In this document: piece after piece, positions 9,063 through 17,865 of the stretch
Numbering within the stretch: position 1 is the stretch's first letter
Layout: each line of letters starts with the position of its first letter
Origin: Gammaproteobacteria bacterium
GTDB lineage: Bacteria; Pseudomonadota; Gammaproteobacteria; GCA-001735895
Assembly: GCA_029862005.1 (NCBI GenBank)
Contig: JAOTYD010000013.1
Span: 1-64,000, forward strand
DNA length: 64,000 bases
Reading direction: 5' to 3'
Notes under the pieces: generated by a model
What the model was told of the DNA's origin: nothing
Seen by the model: the letters and a program-made list of their open reading frames with translations, nothing else
Database searches by the model: none
Translations under genes and position numbers: made by a program

Positions 9063-9841
9063 CAGGCCCTGCGTCGCTGGCGCTTCGGACGATGCGTTTC
9101 GCGGCTTTTCCTGCCCAGGTCGAGACGCCGATAAACCCGGGTCACCACTTCTTCATCCAGTAATCGCGACTTACCGGGCTTTAACCACTTCGGCAGCCTG
9201 AACTGGTCATAGCGCACCCGGGTCAGGCGGCTCACCTCGACCCCAACCGCTTCCCAGAGGCGTCGCACCTCGCGGTTGCGTCCTTCCTTTAAAACCACGT
9301 GATACCAGTGATTGCTGCCGCTACCGCCGGAATCGATAATATCTTCAAAATGGGCCATGCCATCTTCAAGCTGAACACCATCGCGCAGCTGCTGCAGCAT
9401 TTCATGACTGACGGCACCGTGCACGCGCACCGCATACTCGCGTTCTACCTCGAAAGACGGATGCATGAGGCGATTCGCGAGTTCACCATCGTTGGTAAAT
9501 AACAGCAGTCCGCTGGTATTGATGTCGAGCCGCCCGATACTGACCCAGCGACCCTGGTTCAGACGCGGCAAATTCCTGAACACGTCATCGCGTCCCTCGG
9601 GGTCCGAGCGCGTGCAGACCTCGCCCACCGGCTTGTGGTACATCAGGATCTTTGGTTTGGCAACGTGACGCTGCAGGCGCAGCAGCTTGCCATCGATCGC
9701 GATCTTTTCGCGGCCGTTGATCTGATCGCCCGGTTTAGCGGTTTTGCCGTTGACGCTGATGCGCCCCTGCTGTAGCAGCGCGTCAATATGGCGCCGCGAA
9801 CCGGCACCCTGGTTGGCTAAATATTTCTGTATGCGCTCCAT
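9062..9841 (-). CDS. rluB: 23S rRNA pseudouridine(2605) synthase RluB
   Basis: This 259-residue enzyme converts U2605 of 23S rRNA to pseudouridine. It has an N-terminal S4 RNA-binding domain (about residues 1-60, MERIQKYLANQGAGSRR) and an RsuA-type catalytic domain. The catalytic aspartate lies in GRLDINTSGLLLFTNDGELA. The family motif NREVRRLWEAVG and the C-terminal basic tail are present. The start was set at 9841 because the longer frame crosses the intergenic palindromes and lacks similarity. It follows scpA-scpB as in many gammaproteobacteria, but a WD40 gene and a structured 299-base gap separate them here. Confidence 0.92.
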   Translation of the reverse strand: MERIQKYLANQGAGSRRHIDALLQQGRISVNGKTAKPGDQINGREKIAIDGKLLRLQRHVAKPKILMYHKPVGEVCTRSDPEGRDDVFRNLPRLNQGRWVSIGRLDINTSGLLLFTNDGELANRLMHPSFEVEREYAVRVHGAVSHEMLQQLRDGVQLEDGMAHFEDIIDSGGSGSNHWYHVVLKEGRNREVRRLWEAVGVEVSRLTRVRYDQFRLPKWLKPGKSRLLDEEVVTRVYRRLDLGRKSRETHRPKRQRRRA

Positions 9842-9881
9842 CGCGCGATTATACAGCAGGCCAGAGCCGCGCCCTAAGTTA

Positions 9882-9928
9882 ATGTCATCCCGCGGCTCGA
9901 CCGGGCCGCGTAGGTCGCGGGATCCAGT
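9882..9928. repeat. Intergenic palindrome (ATCCCGCG/CGCGGGAT)
   Basis: Arms ATCCCGCG at 9887-9894 and CGCGGGAT at 9916-9923 are separated by 21 bases. The flanks TGTC and CCAGTA resemble the widespread proteobacterial intergenic palindromes that read GGATCCCGCG...CGCGGGATGACA. It sits in the 5' region of rluB. Confidence 0.6.
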
Positions 9929-9948
9929 ATTTAATGCACTGCAACTCC

Positions 9949-9974
9949 TCCCTGGAAACCGCGTTATCCAGGGA
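9949..9974. repeat. Short intergenic hairpin upstream of rluB
   Basis: The perfect 8-base arms TCCCTGGA and TCCAGGGA enclose a 10-base loop. It is the second of three hairpins in tandem between the WD40 gene and rluB. Confidence 0.55.
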
Positions 9975-10023
9975 TTATCTAATTGGCGTCCCTGACTCAG
10001 ATAACATTCTGACACTGGTTACC

Positions 10024-10067
10024 GTGGGCGGAATACATTTTTGCCCGCAAAAATTTTTTCCGCCCAC
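10024..10067. terminator. Two-tier hairpin after the WD40 gene
   Basis: The outer arms GTGGGCGGAA and TTCCGCCCAC are perfectly complementary. Inside them a second perfect hairpin ATTTTTGC-CC-GCAAAAAT is stacked. It lies about 75 bases past the WD40 stop codon, so it is probably a terminator or RNA-stabilising structure for that gene, although no long U-tract follows it. Confidence 0.55.
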
Positions 10068-10140
10068 CCTTGTATCATCATGCTCAAAAAAGTTGATTAC
10101 CGCGCAGCCGGTACTAGCGATGGAGGGAATGCCTTGCAGG

Positions 10141-11103
10141 TCAGTTAATGGCCCAGCGCTGGCCGATGCCAGTCGAGGATTCGGAGATCAGGGTTTTCGC
10201 ATTGCTGTCGAGCTTGAGGTCGAGAATCGTCGCCGAGTCCGGCTGCACCTTGTGTTTGACTTTCGGTTTCCAGGTTTCGCGGCGTTTACCGCTAGCAACA
10301 TCCCAGATATCGATCGCCTTGGCCGCCCGGCCGGTCGCGAGCGTACGGTTGTCATCCGAAAAGTCGGCCGAGACCAACGTCATCCTGACTTCATCGAGAC
10401 GCGACACCAGTTCACCCTTGCCGCGCGTCGTGTAAACACGTGCGTCACCGATATGGGCATTCGCGAGCGCAAGTTCACCGTCATCGGACAGCGCAACCAG
10501 CGAGATCTTGTACTCCAGGTTCTTCGACCAAAGATGTTCACCATTGCTCAAATCCCACAGACTGGCGTGCCAGTCATCGGCGCCGGTCAACGCGAAGCGA
10601 CCATCCTTCGAAAGCGCCACGCTGGTAACCTTCTCGTGATGGGCAAACACGAAGCGCATCTCGCCTTCGATCATATCGAAATAAACCGCCTGGTTGTCCT
10701 TGCTGCCGATCAGCGCGAAACGACCGTTCGCCGACACTGCGACATCGGTCAGGTTGGGCCAGGTCCAGTAACCGGTAAGACGTCCCGACTCCACTGCCCA
10801 GCGCGCAATCGAATTTTGTTCAATCGTGACCAGCACATTTCCGAGCTCCGAGAATGCAGCGGCAATAACACCGCCTTCACCACCTTCTTCGTGCTGAACG
10901 CTGTACTTGACCCGGTTGGTTTGTAAATCCCAGACCCGGGCAAATCCGCCAATTTCACCGGTCAGCAGGTACTTGCCATCGGGGCTGATAGCAGCGCCGT
11001 AGGAACCGGTGTCGGCATGCACCCAGGTATCGAGCGCCTGTTTTTGCTCACTGCAGGCAGTCAGCAAGGCGCAAATAGTTATTAGACTAACAAGGCATCG
11101 CAT
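10141..11103 (-). CDS. WD40-repeat lipoprotein
   Basis: This 320-residue protein has a lipoprotein signal with lipobox LTAC, giving a lipid-anchored cysteine at residue 17. About six WD40-type blades follow, with SPDGKYLLTG...ARVWDL, SKDGRFALTG...ASLWDL and IDIWDV as the clearest. This should fold as a beta-propeller in the periplasm or at the outer membrane and act as a binding scaffold; the partner is unknown. It starts 17 bases after the scpB stop, on the same strand, so it may share the scpAB transcript. Its presence between scpB and rluB is not usual for this gene neighbourhood. Confidence 0.82.
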   Translation of the reverse strand: MRCLVSLITICALLTACSEQKQALDTWVHADTGSYGAAISPDGKYLLTGEIGGFARVWDLQTNRVKYSVQHEEGGEGGVIAAAFSELGNVLVTIEQNSIARWAVESGRLTGYWTWPNLTDVAVSANGRFALIGSKDNQAVYFDMIEGEMRFVFAHHEKVTSVALSKDGRFALTGADDWHASLWDLSNGEHLWSKNLEYKISLVALSDDGELALANAHIGDARVYTTRGKGELVSRLDEVRMTLVSADFSDDNRTLATGRAAKAIDIWDVASGKRRETWKPKVKHKVQPDSATILDLKLDSNAKTLISESSTGIGQRWAIN

Positions 11104-11120
11104 CTACCCGATTATAGATG

Positions 11121-11705
11121 CTAATTGGCGGCTGCCTCGATTTTTTCCTCGAACGAAAATTCAGGATTGAACTGGTCGATGTCACGAATTTCAGCCAGCG
11201 TCGGCAACTCGTTGAGCGACTTCAGGTTGAAGTAATCGAGAAACGCGTTGGTGGTACCATACAGTGTCGGCCTGCCCGGGACTTCCTTGTGCCCCAGCGA
11301 TTTAACCCAGTCGCGTTCTTCCAGCGTCCTGATGATGTTGGTACTGACGCTGACACCCCGGATATCCTCGATTTCGCCGCGCGTGATCGGTTGACGGTAA
11401 GCGATCAGGGCCAGCGTTTCCATCAGCGCGCGCGAGTAGCGCGGTGGCTTTTGCTCCCACAGGCGCACCACCCAGGTTTCGAAATCGGCCTTGACCTGGA
11501 ATCGAAATCCCGAGGCGACCTGTTTCAACTCGAAACCACTGCCGTCGTATTTTTCCTGCAGTTGCTGGATTGCCTGGCGAATCTCATCCTTGCCGGGCTG
11601 CTCAATATCGCCGGCAAACAAATCAGACATCTGGTTGACCGATAGCGGTTTATCGCTGGCCGCAAACAGGGCTTCGAGGATGGCTTTGAGTTTTTCGATT
11701 TGCAT
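11121..11705 (-). CDS. scpB: Segregation and condensation protein B
   Basis: This 194-residue winged-helix protein is the dimeric kite subunit of the SMC-ScpAB condensin. The two winged-helix units are seen around residues 1-80 and 90-165. The family segment RALMETLALIAYRQPITRGEIEDIRGV and the PGRPTLYGTTNAFLDYFNL segment are intact. It starts 3 bases after the scpA stop. The partner smc gene is in this window at 24633-28139, so the complete complex is encoded here. Confidence 0.95.
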   Translation of the reverse strand: MQIEKLKAILEALFAASDKPLSVNQMSDLFAGDIEQPGKDEIRQAIQQLQEKYDGSGFELKQVASGFRFQVKADFETWVVRLWEQKPPRYSRALMETLALIAYRQPITRGEIEDIRGVSVSTNIIRTLEERDWVKSLGHKEVPGRPTLYGTTNAFLDYFNLKSLNELPTLAEIRDIDQFNPEFSFEEKIEAAAN

Positions 11706-11708
11706 AAT

Positions 11709-12515
11709 TTATGATCTGGCTTTGACGTAGATCGGGCCATAGGGCTCGGTTTGCACAAGATCGATCAGCGATTCCTTGAGCAGCTCAAGAATCGCGACGA
11801 AACTGACAACGACGCCCATACGCCCTTCGGCTGGATTGAAAAAGTCATTAAAGCTGGTGAAATCGTCGGCCGAGATACGACCCAGCACGATCACCATGCG
11901 TTCACGCACCGACAGCGGCTCACGATCGACATGATGACTGGCAAACTGCTCGGCGCGGTTGACGACGTCGCGAAACGCACTCATCAGGTCATTCAGATCG
12001 ACCGTCGGTAGCGCCAGCTTGACCTTGAACTTGGGAATATCGATGTGGGTCGGATGGATTTCGCGTTCCATTCGATCGAGCCCATCGAGGTCTTCCGCCG
12101 CCTGTTTAAACTGCTCGTATTCCTGCAGGCGTCGAATCAGCTCGGCACGCGGGTCTTCCTCGTCCTGCGATTCCGTGGGTCGCGGCAGCAGCATACGCGA
12201 CTTGATTTCGGCCAGCATCGATGCCATCACCAGGTATTCCGCGGCCAGTTCGAGTTCGAGATTGTCCATCAGGTGGATGTATTCCATGTACTGCCGGGTG
12301 ATCGCGGCTATGGGTATATCGAGGATATCGATATTCTGGCGCTTGATCAGGTAGAGCAACAGATCGAGAGGCCCTTCGAAAGCCTCGAGAAATACCAGCA
12401 GCGCGTCGGGCGGGATATAGAGATCCTGCGGAATAACGGTCAGCGGCTCGCCCTCAACCAGGGCAAACGGCATTTCCTCCTGGATCGATGTACTACTGGT
12501 GAAAACTTTTTCCAT
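11709..12515 (-). CDS. scpA: Segregation and condensation protein A
   Basis: This 268-residue kleisin bridges the SMC heads and binds ScpB. The N-terminal FEGPLDLLLYLIKRQNIDI block contacts the SMC neck. The middle AAEYLVMASMLAEIKSRMLLP segment binds ScpB, and the C-terminal winged helix contacts the SMC head. The N-terminus before VFLEAFEGPLD is about 40 residues longer than usual. The gene lies 13 bases after trpS, within the conserved yciO-trpS-scpA-scpB order. Confidence 0.95.
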   Translation of the reverse strand: MEKVFTSSTSIQEEMPFALVEGEPLTVIPQDLYIPPDALLVFLEAFEGPLDLLLYLIKRQNIDILDIPIAAITRQYMEYIHLMDNLELELAAEYLVMASMLAEIKSRMLLPRPTESQDEEDPRAELIRRLQEYEQFKQAAEDLDGLDRMEREIHPTHIDIPKFKVKLALPTVDLNDLMSAFRDVVNRAEQFASHHVDREPLSVRERMVIVLGRISADDFTSFNDFFNPAEGRMGVVVSFVAILELLKESLIDLVQTEPYGPIYVKARS

Positions 12516-12528
12516 GGTTTTATCGATA

Positions 12529-13746
12529 CTACCTGCGCCCGGTTAATCCCATGACCTTGCGCACTTCTTCGATGGTATCCTGCGCAACGTCACGAGCGGC
12601 CTCGCAGCCTTCGTTGATGATGCTGTCGACCCCGGAAAGATCGCCCAGGTATTCCTTGACACTCTGCTGTATCGGTTTTAACTCCTCGACGATTGAATCG
12701 ATGACGTATTGCTTGCAGTCGATGCAGCCGATCGACGCCGTTCTGCAACCCTCTCCAAGTTTTTGCTTGGTCGCTTCATCGGTATAGACCTCGTGAAACT
12801 CCCACACCGGGCATTTGTCCGGGTCTCCCGGATCCGTGCGCCGCACGCGTGCCGGGTCGGTCGGCATGGTTTTGATTTTCTGGGTAATGCTGTCCTTGTC
12901 TTCGCGCAATGCGATCGTATTGTTATAGGACTTCGACATTTTCTGCCCGTCAGTCCCGGGCATTTTTGACGACACGGTCAGCAGGGCCTGCGGTTCCGGC
13001 AGGATAATGCGTCCCTCGCCATCGAGGTAGCCCAGCAGTCGTTCGTGGTCACTCAAACTGATGTTCTGTTGCGATTCCAGCAACGCGTGACCAATCGACA
13101 GTGCCTCGCTATCACCCTGCTCCTGGTAGCGCTTGCGTGCATCCTGGTAAAGCCTGGCGTTTTTCTTGCCCATCTTATTAATCGCGGCGCTGACCTTGTT
13201 TTCAAAATCAGGTTCGCGACCATAGAAATGATTAAAGCGGCGTGCAACCTCGCGCGTCAGCTCGACATGAGCGACCTGGTCATCGCCCACCGGCACAAAG
13301 CCGGCCTTGTACATCAGGATATCCGCGCTCTGCAGCAACGGGTAACCGAGAAAGCCATAGGTCGATAAATCCCTATCGTTAATCTTTTCCTGCTGATCCT
13401 TGAAGCTGGGCACACGTTCAAGCCAGCCCAGCGGTGTAATCATCGACAATAACAGGTGCAGTTCGGCGTGTTCCGGGATGCGTGACTGGATAAACAGGGT
13501 TGCCGTGCCCGGATTCACGCCGGCGGCAAGCCAGTCGATCACCATATCGCGCGTGCTCTCGGCGATAATCGATGGATCCTCGTAATGCGTCGTGAGCGCA
13601 TGCCAGTCCGCAACGAAGTAAAAACACTCGTAGCTGTGTTGTAGTTCGATCCAGTTTTTCAAGACGCCGTGATAGTGGCCTAGGTGCAACAACCCGGTAG
13701 GACGCATGCCCGACAGCACGCGGTTGTTTTGACTAATGGTATTCAA
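12529..13746 (-). CDS. trpS: Tryptophanyl-tRNA synthetase, long form
   Basis: This class I synthetase charges tRNA(Trp) with tryptophan. The HIGH-equivalent motif is in PTGLLHLGHYHG, the KMSKS loop reads GQKMSKSYNN, and GYPLLQSADILMYKA is a family block. At 405 residues it is longer than the roughly 330-residue E. coli type. The extra C-terminal part includes CPVWEFHEVY and a cysteine-rich GEGCRTASIGCIDCK segment, which fits the long proteobacterial TrpRS subgroup. The start used is TTG at 13746, just before RVLSGMRPTG. It is followed closely by scpA. Confidence 0.94.
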   Translation of the reverse strand: MNTISQNNRVLSGMRPTGLLHLGHYHGVLKNWIELQHSYECFYFVADWHALTTHYEDPSIIAESTRDMVIDWLAAGVNPGTATLFIQSRIPEHAELHLLLSMITPLGWLERVPSFKDQQEKINDRDLSTYGFLGYPLLQSADILMYKAGFVPVGDDQVAHVELTREVARRFNHFYGREPDFENKVSAAINKMGKKNARLYQDARKRYQEQGDSEALSIGHALLESQQNISLSDHERLLGYLDGEGRIILPEPQALLTVSSKMPGTDGQKMSKSYNNTIALREDKDSITQKIKTMPTDPARVRRTDPGDPDKCPVWEFHEVYTDEATKQKLGEGCRTASIGCIDCKQYVIDSIVEELKPIQQSVKEYLGDLSGVDSIINEGCEAARDVAQDTIEEVRKVMGLTGRR

Positions 13747-13887
13747 TAATGATGATCCGGTTTATAGAGGCCCGGCTTGAATTATACTGACAAGCCAGGC
13801 CACAAACCATGATTTTAACATGTCATCCTGCGGTAATTGGAATAGACCACCGCTCATGGGCACAACCAGGAAAACGGCCCTGTCTCC

Positions 13888-14508
13888 CTACTCCAGGAAC
13901 GAAATCTCGCCGCGCCCATGCCTCAGGATTTCAGGCTGTCCGTCGATCAGGCTGATGACCGTGGTCGGCTCGACACCGCAGAAACCGCCGTCGATGACCA
14001 GGTCGACCTCGTGTTCATAGATTTCGCGAATTTCGGCAGCATCGTCCAGCGCCTGCTGCGCGCCCGGCGGAATCAGCGTGCTACTCATGATGGGCTGTCC
14101 GAGTTCCGTCAGGATCGCCTGCACGATATAGTTATCGGGCACGCGCACGCCGATGGTTTTACGTTTCGGGTTCATCAGGCGTCGCGGCACGACCGAGGTT
14201 GCCTTGAGCAGGAACGTGTAGGGCCCCGGGGTCAGCGTTTTCATCAGGCGGTAATCCGAGTTGGATACCTTGGCATAAGTGCCGATCTCGGACAAGTCGC
14301 TACAGACCAGCGTGAAGTGGTGCTTGTTGTCGGTACGCCTTATGCGCTGGATGCGTTCCATCGCGGCCTTGTCACCTATGTGGCAACCGAGCGCGTAGCT
14401 TGAGTCGGTGGGATAGATCACCAGGCCTCCGCGATCGATGATTGCCACGGCCTGCTGAATCAGGCGTCGCTGCGGGTTGTCCGGATGTATTTCAAAAAAT
14501 TGCGCCAT
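13888..14508 (-). CDS. yciO: Sua5/YciO family translation factor
   Basis: This protein of about 206 residues has the YrdC/Sua5 fold: GGLVIYPTDSSYALGCHIGDKAA near the N-terminus, PGPYTFLLKATSVVPRR in the middle and IGVRVPDNYIVQAIL. Sua5/YrdC proteins make threonylcarbamoyl-AMP for the t6A37 modification of tRNA. YciO is the related paralogue whose exact role is less clear, and the trpS-scpA-scpB neighbourhood is typical for it. The start at 14508 (MAQFFEIHPDNPQ) is preferred over the upstream ATG at 14526. The symbol follows context rather than biochemical evidence. Confidence 0.85.
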   Translation of the reverse strand: MAQFFEIHPDNPQRRLIQQAVAIIDRGGLVIYPTDSSYALGCHIGDKAAMERIQRIRRTDNKHHFTLVCSDLSEIGTYAKVSNSDYRLMKTLTPGPYTFLLKATSVVPRRLMNPKRKTIGVRVPDNYIVQAILTELGQPIMSSTLIPPGAQQALDDAAEIREIYEHEVDLVIDGGFCGVEPTTVISLIDGQPEILRHGRGEISFLE

Positions 14509-14821
14509 GACCATACCTATGTGCAAGCCGCGCGATAATACAGGAAATCAGTGGGAATAAAACAACGTTTCAAAAGATATTTAAATCAATAGATTAGCGC
14601 GGATTTTTGAACAAGCGGGGAAGAAATCGTTTAATTTGTGTTACATTTATGCAACAAATGGCAAAAATTGTTGTTTTTTTCAAAAAAAAGGGTTGCTATT
14701 GTGCCAATTATGGCTATCATCGTTGCACATAAGCCATCTGGGTCAATACATTACGCGAAACCCAACATAGAAGGTTTATATCCTAGGCACAAAACTATAA
14801 CTGACTTAAGGGTAATTACTC
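14509..14821. other. Divergent intergenic region between yciO and the porin
   Basis: This region has no gene. It is AT-rich near the middle, with a run of T followed by a run of A around 14670-14690 just upstream of the porin promoter. Such a tract can bend DNA or act as an upstream promoter element. About 100 bases of leader lie between the predicted start of transcription and the porin ATG. Confidence 0.6.
14693..14720 (+). promoter_or_regulatory. Predicted sigma-70 promoter of the porin gene
   Basis: The -35 box TTGCTA (14693-14698) and -10 box TATCAT (14715-14720) are separated by 16 bases. An A-rich tract lies immediately upstream. The predicted leader is about 95 bases, long enough for post-transcriptional control, as is common for porins. 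Confidence 0.5.
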
Positions 14822-15793
14822 ATGAAATTTAAAACATCTGCAATCGCAATGGCCGTAGCCGGTAGCATTGCCGCTCCCGCCGCAGTACAAGCTGACGTTT
14901 ATGCCTCGGCTCGCGTCGGAATCTGGAATGTTGACGAGGGCGGCGTGAGCGATCTCGAGCTGCGCAGCTTTTCATCCCGCTTCGGCGCCAAGGGCGAAAC
15001 CGACCTCGGCAATGGCATGACCGGATACGGTCGTTACGAGTGGGACGTCGACCTGAACGACGAGACTAACACCGAGTCTCTGAGCGTACGTCATCGTTAC
15101 GTCGGCCTGAAAGGCGACTTCGGCGACATCCGCATGGGCCAGGGCGCACAAACCTGGTACAACCACGTGGTCGGCCCGATCGACTTGCCCTGGTGGCACG
15201 TTGGTTACGCCATGATTTCATACACGAACCGTACCGATAACGCGCTGACCTACTCGAACAGTGCAGGCGCGGTCTCTTTCGGTATCACCGCATATTTCAC
15301 CAACCTGGATACCGGCGAAGATGCTCCGGATGGCATGGAACTGGGTGTGACTTTCCCGATCGGCGATCTGGCGCTGGGTATCGGGGTGAAGACCACTGCT
15401 GAAGATGACGCCGGCGCTGGCGCTGCCGCGGCAGCAGCCACCGAAGCGGGTAGCATCGGTACCGATCCTGATGACAGCGACGATAACATCGTAGGCGTGG
15501 CACTTAGCGGTATTTCGCTCGGCGACGCGTCACTAGCTCTCATGTTGCAGAGCCAGGCTGACGACTCCAGCTTGACGGCCAACCTGGGTATCGGTAATGC
15601 TTACATTCACCTCGAGTCTCTCAGCCTCGACGCAGCTGATGCGGACGTGCTTGGGTTAACTCTGGGTTACACGCAAAGCCTGGGTCGCAACACCACCATG
15701 TACTACGAGATCTGGAACCTTGACGCGGATACCGGTGACTCGGACGACGACAAGACTCATGTAATGGCTGTTTTGAAGTACGACATCCTCTAA
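14822..15793 (+). CDS. Gram-negative porin
   Basis: This 323-residue outer-membrane protein has a signal peptide (MKFKTSAIAMAVAG...AVQA, cleaved near residue 24). Beta-strand segments typical of trimeric general porins follow: RFGAKGETDLGNGMTGYGRYEW, RYVGLKGDFGDIRMGQ and a constriction loop with NHVVGPIDLPWW. Near residues 195-225 an alanine-rich and then acidic insertion (AGAGAAAAATEAG, DPDDSDDN) forms a long loop. The C-terminus ends in isoleucine-leucine rather than the usual aromatic residue. It is a single gene with its own promoter and terminator. Confidence 0.88.
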   Translation: MKFKTSAIAMAVAGSIAAPAAVQADVYASARVGIWNVDEGGVSDLELRSFSSRFGAKGETDLGNGMTGYGRYEWDVDLNDETNTESLSVRHRYVGLKGDFGDIRMGQGAQTWYNHVVGPIDLPWWHVGYAMISYTNRTDNALTYSNSAGAVSFGITAYFTNLDTGEDAPDGMELGVTFPIGDLALGIGVKTTAEDDAGAGAAAAAATEAGSIGTDPDDSDDNIVGVALSGISLGDASLALMLQSQADDSSLTANLGIGNAYIHLESLSLDAADADVLGLTLGYTQSLGRNTTMYYEIWNLDADTGDSDDDKTHVMAVLKYDIL

Positions 15794-15818
15794 GCAGAAG
15801 ATTCGTAACGCAGTACCT

Positions 15819-15846
15819 AAAGGGCTCCTTCGGGAGCCCTTTTTTA
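15819..15846 (+). terminator. Rho-independent terminator of the porin gene
   Basis: The hairpin AAAGGGCTCC-TTC-GGGAGCCCTTT is followed by TTTTATT, starting about 25 bases after the porin stop codon. It is a strong stem with a stable UUCG-like loop. Confidence 0.93.
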
Positions 15847-15941
15847 TTGGGCGGGGAGCGTTGCTCACGTGGATTATTTGATACGGCGTGGCGCAGGATT
15901 TAGCCGCCCGCGCCGCGGCGGGCCGGTGATCGTGAAAATCG

Positions 15942-16841
15942 TCAGAAACTGCGTTTTTTCGGTCGCCAGAATTCCAGGCGCTTGTACTTGAAAAACAGCT
16001 GGTTGCCGAGCACGTCTTTGGCCTTCCAGGTGCGATCGCGCAGCTTCGGACCCAGCTTGTGTAAATCGGGTATGCCATAGGCGGCGCCGTCGTTTTCGAC
16101 GATTTCCTTTTCGATTCGATCGAAGGAATGGGTCTGGGTGTCTTCCCAGGTCCTGAGTTCAGGGATGCCGAGAAAATCGTAAATCCTGTCGAGCACGCTG
16201 TCCGGGTCGCTCACCATATCGGCGCGCTCGATCAGCAGCAGGTTCTTGCGGTTCTTGCCCTGCCAGGTCTGCTTCAGGTTGTCGTAACACCAGCCGACGC
16301 TGGTGCCGATTTTCGGGTCCATCAATGCCTCGCATCGATTCGCATCGGACAGTTCTCGGCGTTCGTTACGCAGGTAATTGTCGATGTAGGATATATAGTC
16401 CGGATTGGTACGGATCAACATGATGAAAGACGCGAGGCAATCGGTGATATTATCGACCGGGCAGATGACCTTCATTTCTTCGCCGAGGACTTTGCGTGTC
16501 GAATCGATCGCGTCGTTCATGTGCCAGGCCCATGACTTGTCGACGATATAGGGCTCCGTGCGATGCTGGTACATGCCGTCGCGAATACCGCGCCAGACAT
16601 TAGGCAGTTGATCCGGGTGCTTGTACGCTTTCAACGTAACCACATCCAGACGCCATTTGGAATAAATCTCGCTGATGAAATCACTCAGTGGCGACGCGGG
16701 CGAGACATGAATTCTGGGATTCTGGTTCAGGATCTCGCCCAGCACGGTGCTGCCGGTGCGCGGCAGGCCGGCGAGGTAGAAAAATGTCTTTGCTTCCACG
16801 GTTGATCTTGGGGGCTTAAAAACGAACGCAGAGCATATCAT
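15942..16841 (-). CDS. Sulfotransferase
   Basis: This protein of about 299 residues transfers sulfate from PAPS to an unknown acceptor. The PAPS 5'-phosphosulfate loop is LAGLPRTGSTVLGEIL near residue 24, and the 3'-phosphate-binding region is around DNITDCLASFIMLIRTNPDY. FLGIPELRTWEDTQTHSFD matches the C-terminal half of the bacterial sulfotransferase fold. The protein lacks a signal peptide and should be cytoplasmic. The start could also be a GTG a little downstream, at the codon before EAKTFFYLAG. It converges with the porin gene and has no pathway partner beside it. Confidence 0.85.
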   Translation of the reverse strand: MICSAFVFKPPRSTVEAKTFFYLAGLPRTGSTVLGEILNQNPRIHVSPASPLSDFISEIYSKWRLDVVTLKAYKHPDQLPNVWRGIRDGMYQHRTEPYIVDKSWAWHMNDAIDSTRKVLGEEMKVICPVDNITDCLASFIMLIRTNPDYISYIDNYLRNERRELSDANRCEALMDPKIGTSVGWCYDNLKQTWQGKNRKNLLLIERADMVSDPDSVLDRIYDFLGIPELRTWEDTQTHSFDRIEKEIVENDGAAYGIPDLHKLGPKLRDRTWKAKDVLGNQLFFKYKRLEFWRPKKRSF

Positions 16842-16915
16842 CGGGCCTTAAATTAGTCACCAAAGTGTCGGTTTATACGTTAGAATCTGCGCTGCTTCAG
16901 ACGATTACCGGTTAC

Positions 16916-17566
16916 ATGAAACAACTTTTCGATTTCCTGCCGATCCTGCTCTTTTTCATCCTCTACAAGTTCTACCTGGACTTGCCGGATGAGTTCATCC
17001 TGGGTATCAATGCCTGGGTGCCATTAATGAGCCTGACGCCAGGGGAATCCAGCGACGCGATCTACCTGGCCACGCTGACCGCGATTGTCGTCACCGTGAT
17101 CCAGGTCGTGCTCGCGGCGATTATTGTCAAGCGCGTTGAAAGGATGCCGATTATTACTTTGGCATTGCTGCTGGTTTTCGGCGGTGCAACGCTGGCCCTC
17201 AAAGACCCCGTTTTTATTCAGTGGAAACCGACTGCCATCAACTGGCTGTTTGCCCTGGTCTTTCTGGGCAGTCACCTGATCGGTGACAAGCCTCTGATTC
17301 AACGCATGATGGGTCACGCGATCACGATCGAGGAGCAGCGCGTCTGGGTGCAGTTGAACCTGGCCTGGATCGGATTTTTTGTCGTCGCCGGGATTGCCAA
17401 CATGGTTGTTGCTCCTGAAATCGATCCGTTCGGGTTGCAATTCAGCGAGGATACCTGGGTCGATTTCAAATTGTTCGGGTTGATGGGCATGACGATTGCG
17501 TTCGTCATCGCGCAAGCATTTTTCCTGGCGCGTTACATGCCCGATAGCGATAAGGAGGTGAGTTGA
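16916..17566 (+). CDS. yciB: Inner-membrane septation protein YciB (IspZ)
   Basis: This protein has about 216 residues and six membrane helices. It starts at [18 protein letters not shown], the hallmark N-terminus of YciB/IspZ, so the ATG at 16916 is chosen over the upstream codon. [13 protein letters not shown] and [17 protein letters not shown] are family blocks. YciB affects septation and envelope integrity in enterics. This copy is longer than the usual 180 residues because of an insert after the first helix ([13 protein letters not shown]). It overlaps the next gene by one base (TGATG), with an AAGGAGG ribosome-binding site for that gene inside its last codons. Confidence 0.93.
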   Translation: MKQLFDFLPILLFFILYKFYLDLPDEFILGINAWVPLMSLTPGESSDAIYLATLTAIVVTVIQVVLAAIIVKRVERMPIITLALLLVFGGATLALKDPVFIQWKPTAINWLFALVFLGSHLIGDKPLIQRMMGHAITIEEQRVWVQLNLAWIGFFVVAGIANMVVAPEIDPFGLQFSEDTWVDFKLFGLMGMTIAFVIAQAFFLARYMPDSDKEVS

Positions 17567-17865
17567 TGTTTTACAGCATCGTCGGGATCGACAACGCCAA
17601 CAGCCTGCCGGCCCGCATGGCGGTGCGCAGTGAACACGTCGAACGCCTGAATGCCCTGCGTGACGCGGGCAGGCTGATCATTGCCGGGCCGAATCCAGCC
17701 ATCGACAGCGAGGACCCGGGCGATGCCGGTTTCTCGGGCAGTATTATTATCGCGGAATTCGATTCGCTGGCCGCCGCGCAGGCCTGGGCCGACGATGATC
17801 CCTATATCAAGTCCGGCGCCTACGCCTCGGTCAGCGTAAAACCCTTCAAAAGGGTTCTGCCTTAG
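17566..17865 (+). CDS. yciI: YciI-like protein
   Basis: This 99-residue ferredoxin-like-fold protein has the YCII pattern [28 protein letters not shown]...[10 protein letters not shown] and [13 protein letters not shown]. The conserved His in RSEHVERL and the Asp in ADDDPY are the proposed active-site residues of the family, whose reaction is not established for most members. The ATG at 17566 has a strong AAGGAGG site and shares a base with the yciB stop, so the two are a coupled pair. Confidence 0.93.
   Translation: MFYSIVGIDNANSLPARMAVRSEHVERLNALRDAGRLIIAGPNPAIDSEDPGDAGFSGSIIIAEFDSLAAAQAWADDDPYIKSGAYASVSVKPFKRVLP

Noticed and set aside
9934-10926. A 330-codon plus-strand reading frame
   Set aside because: It runs antisense to the WD40 lipoprotein gene, which has a signal peptide and repeats. 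The plus-strand translation has no recognisable motif and crosses the hairpin region.
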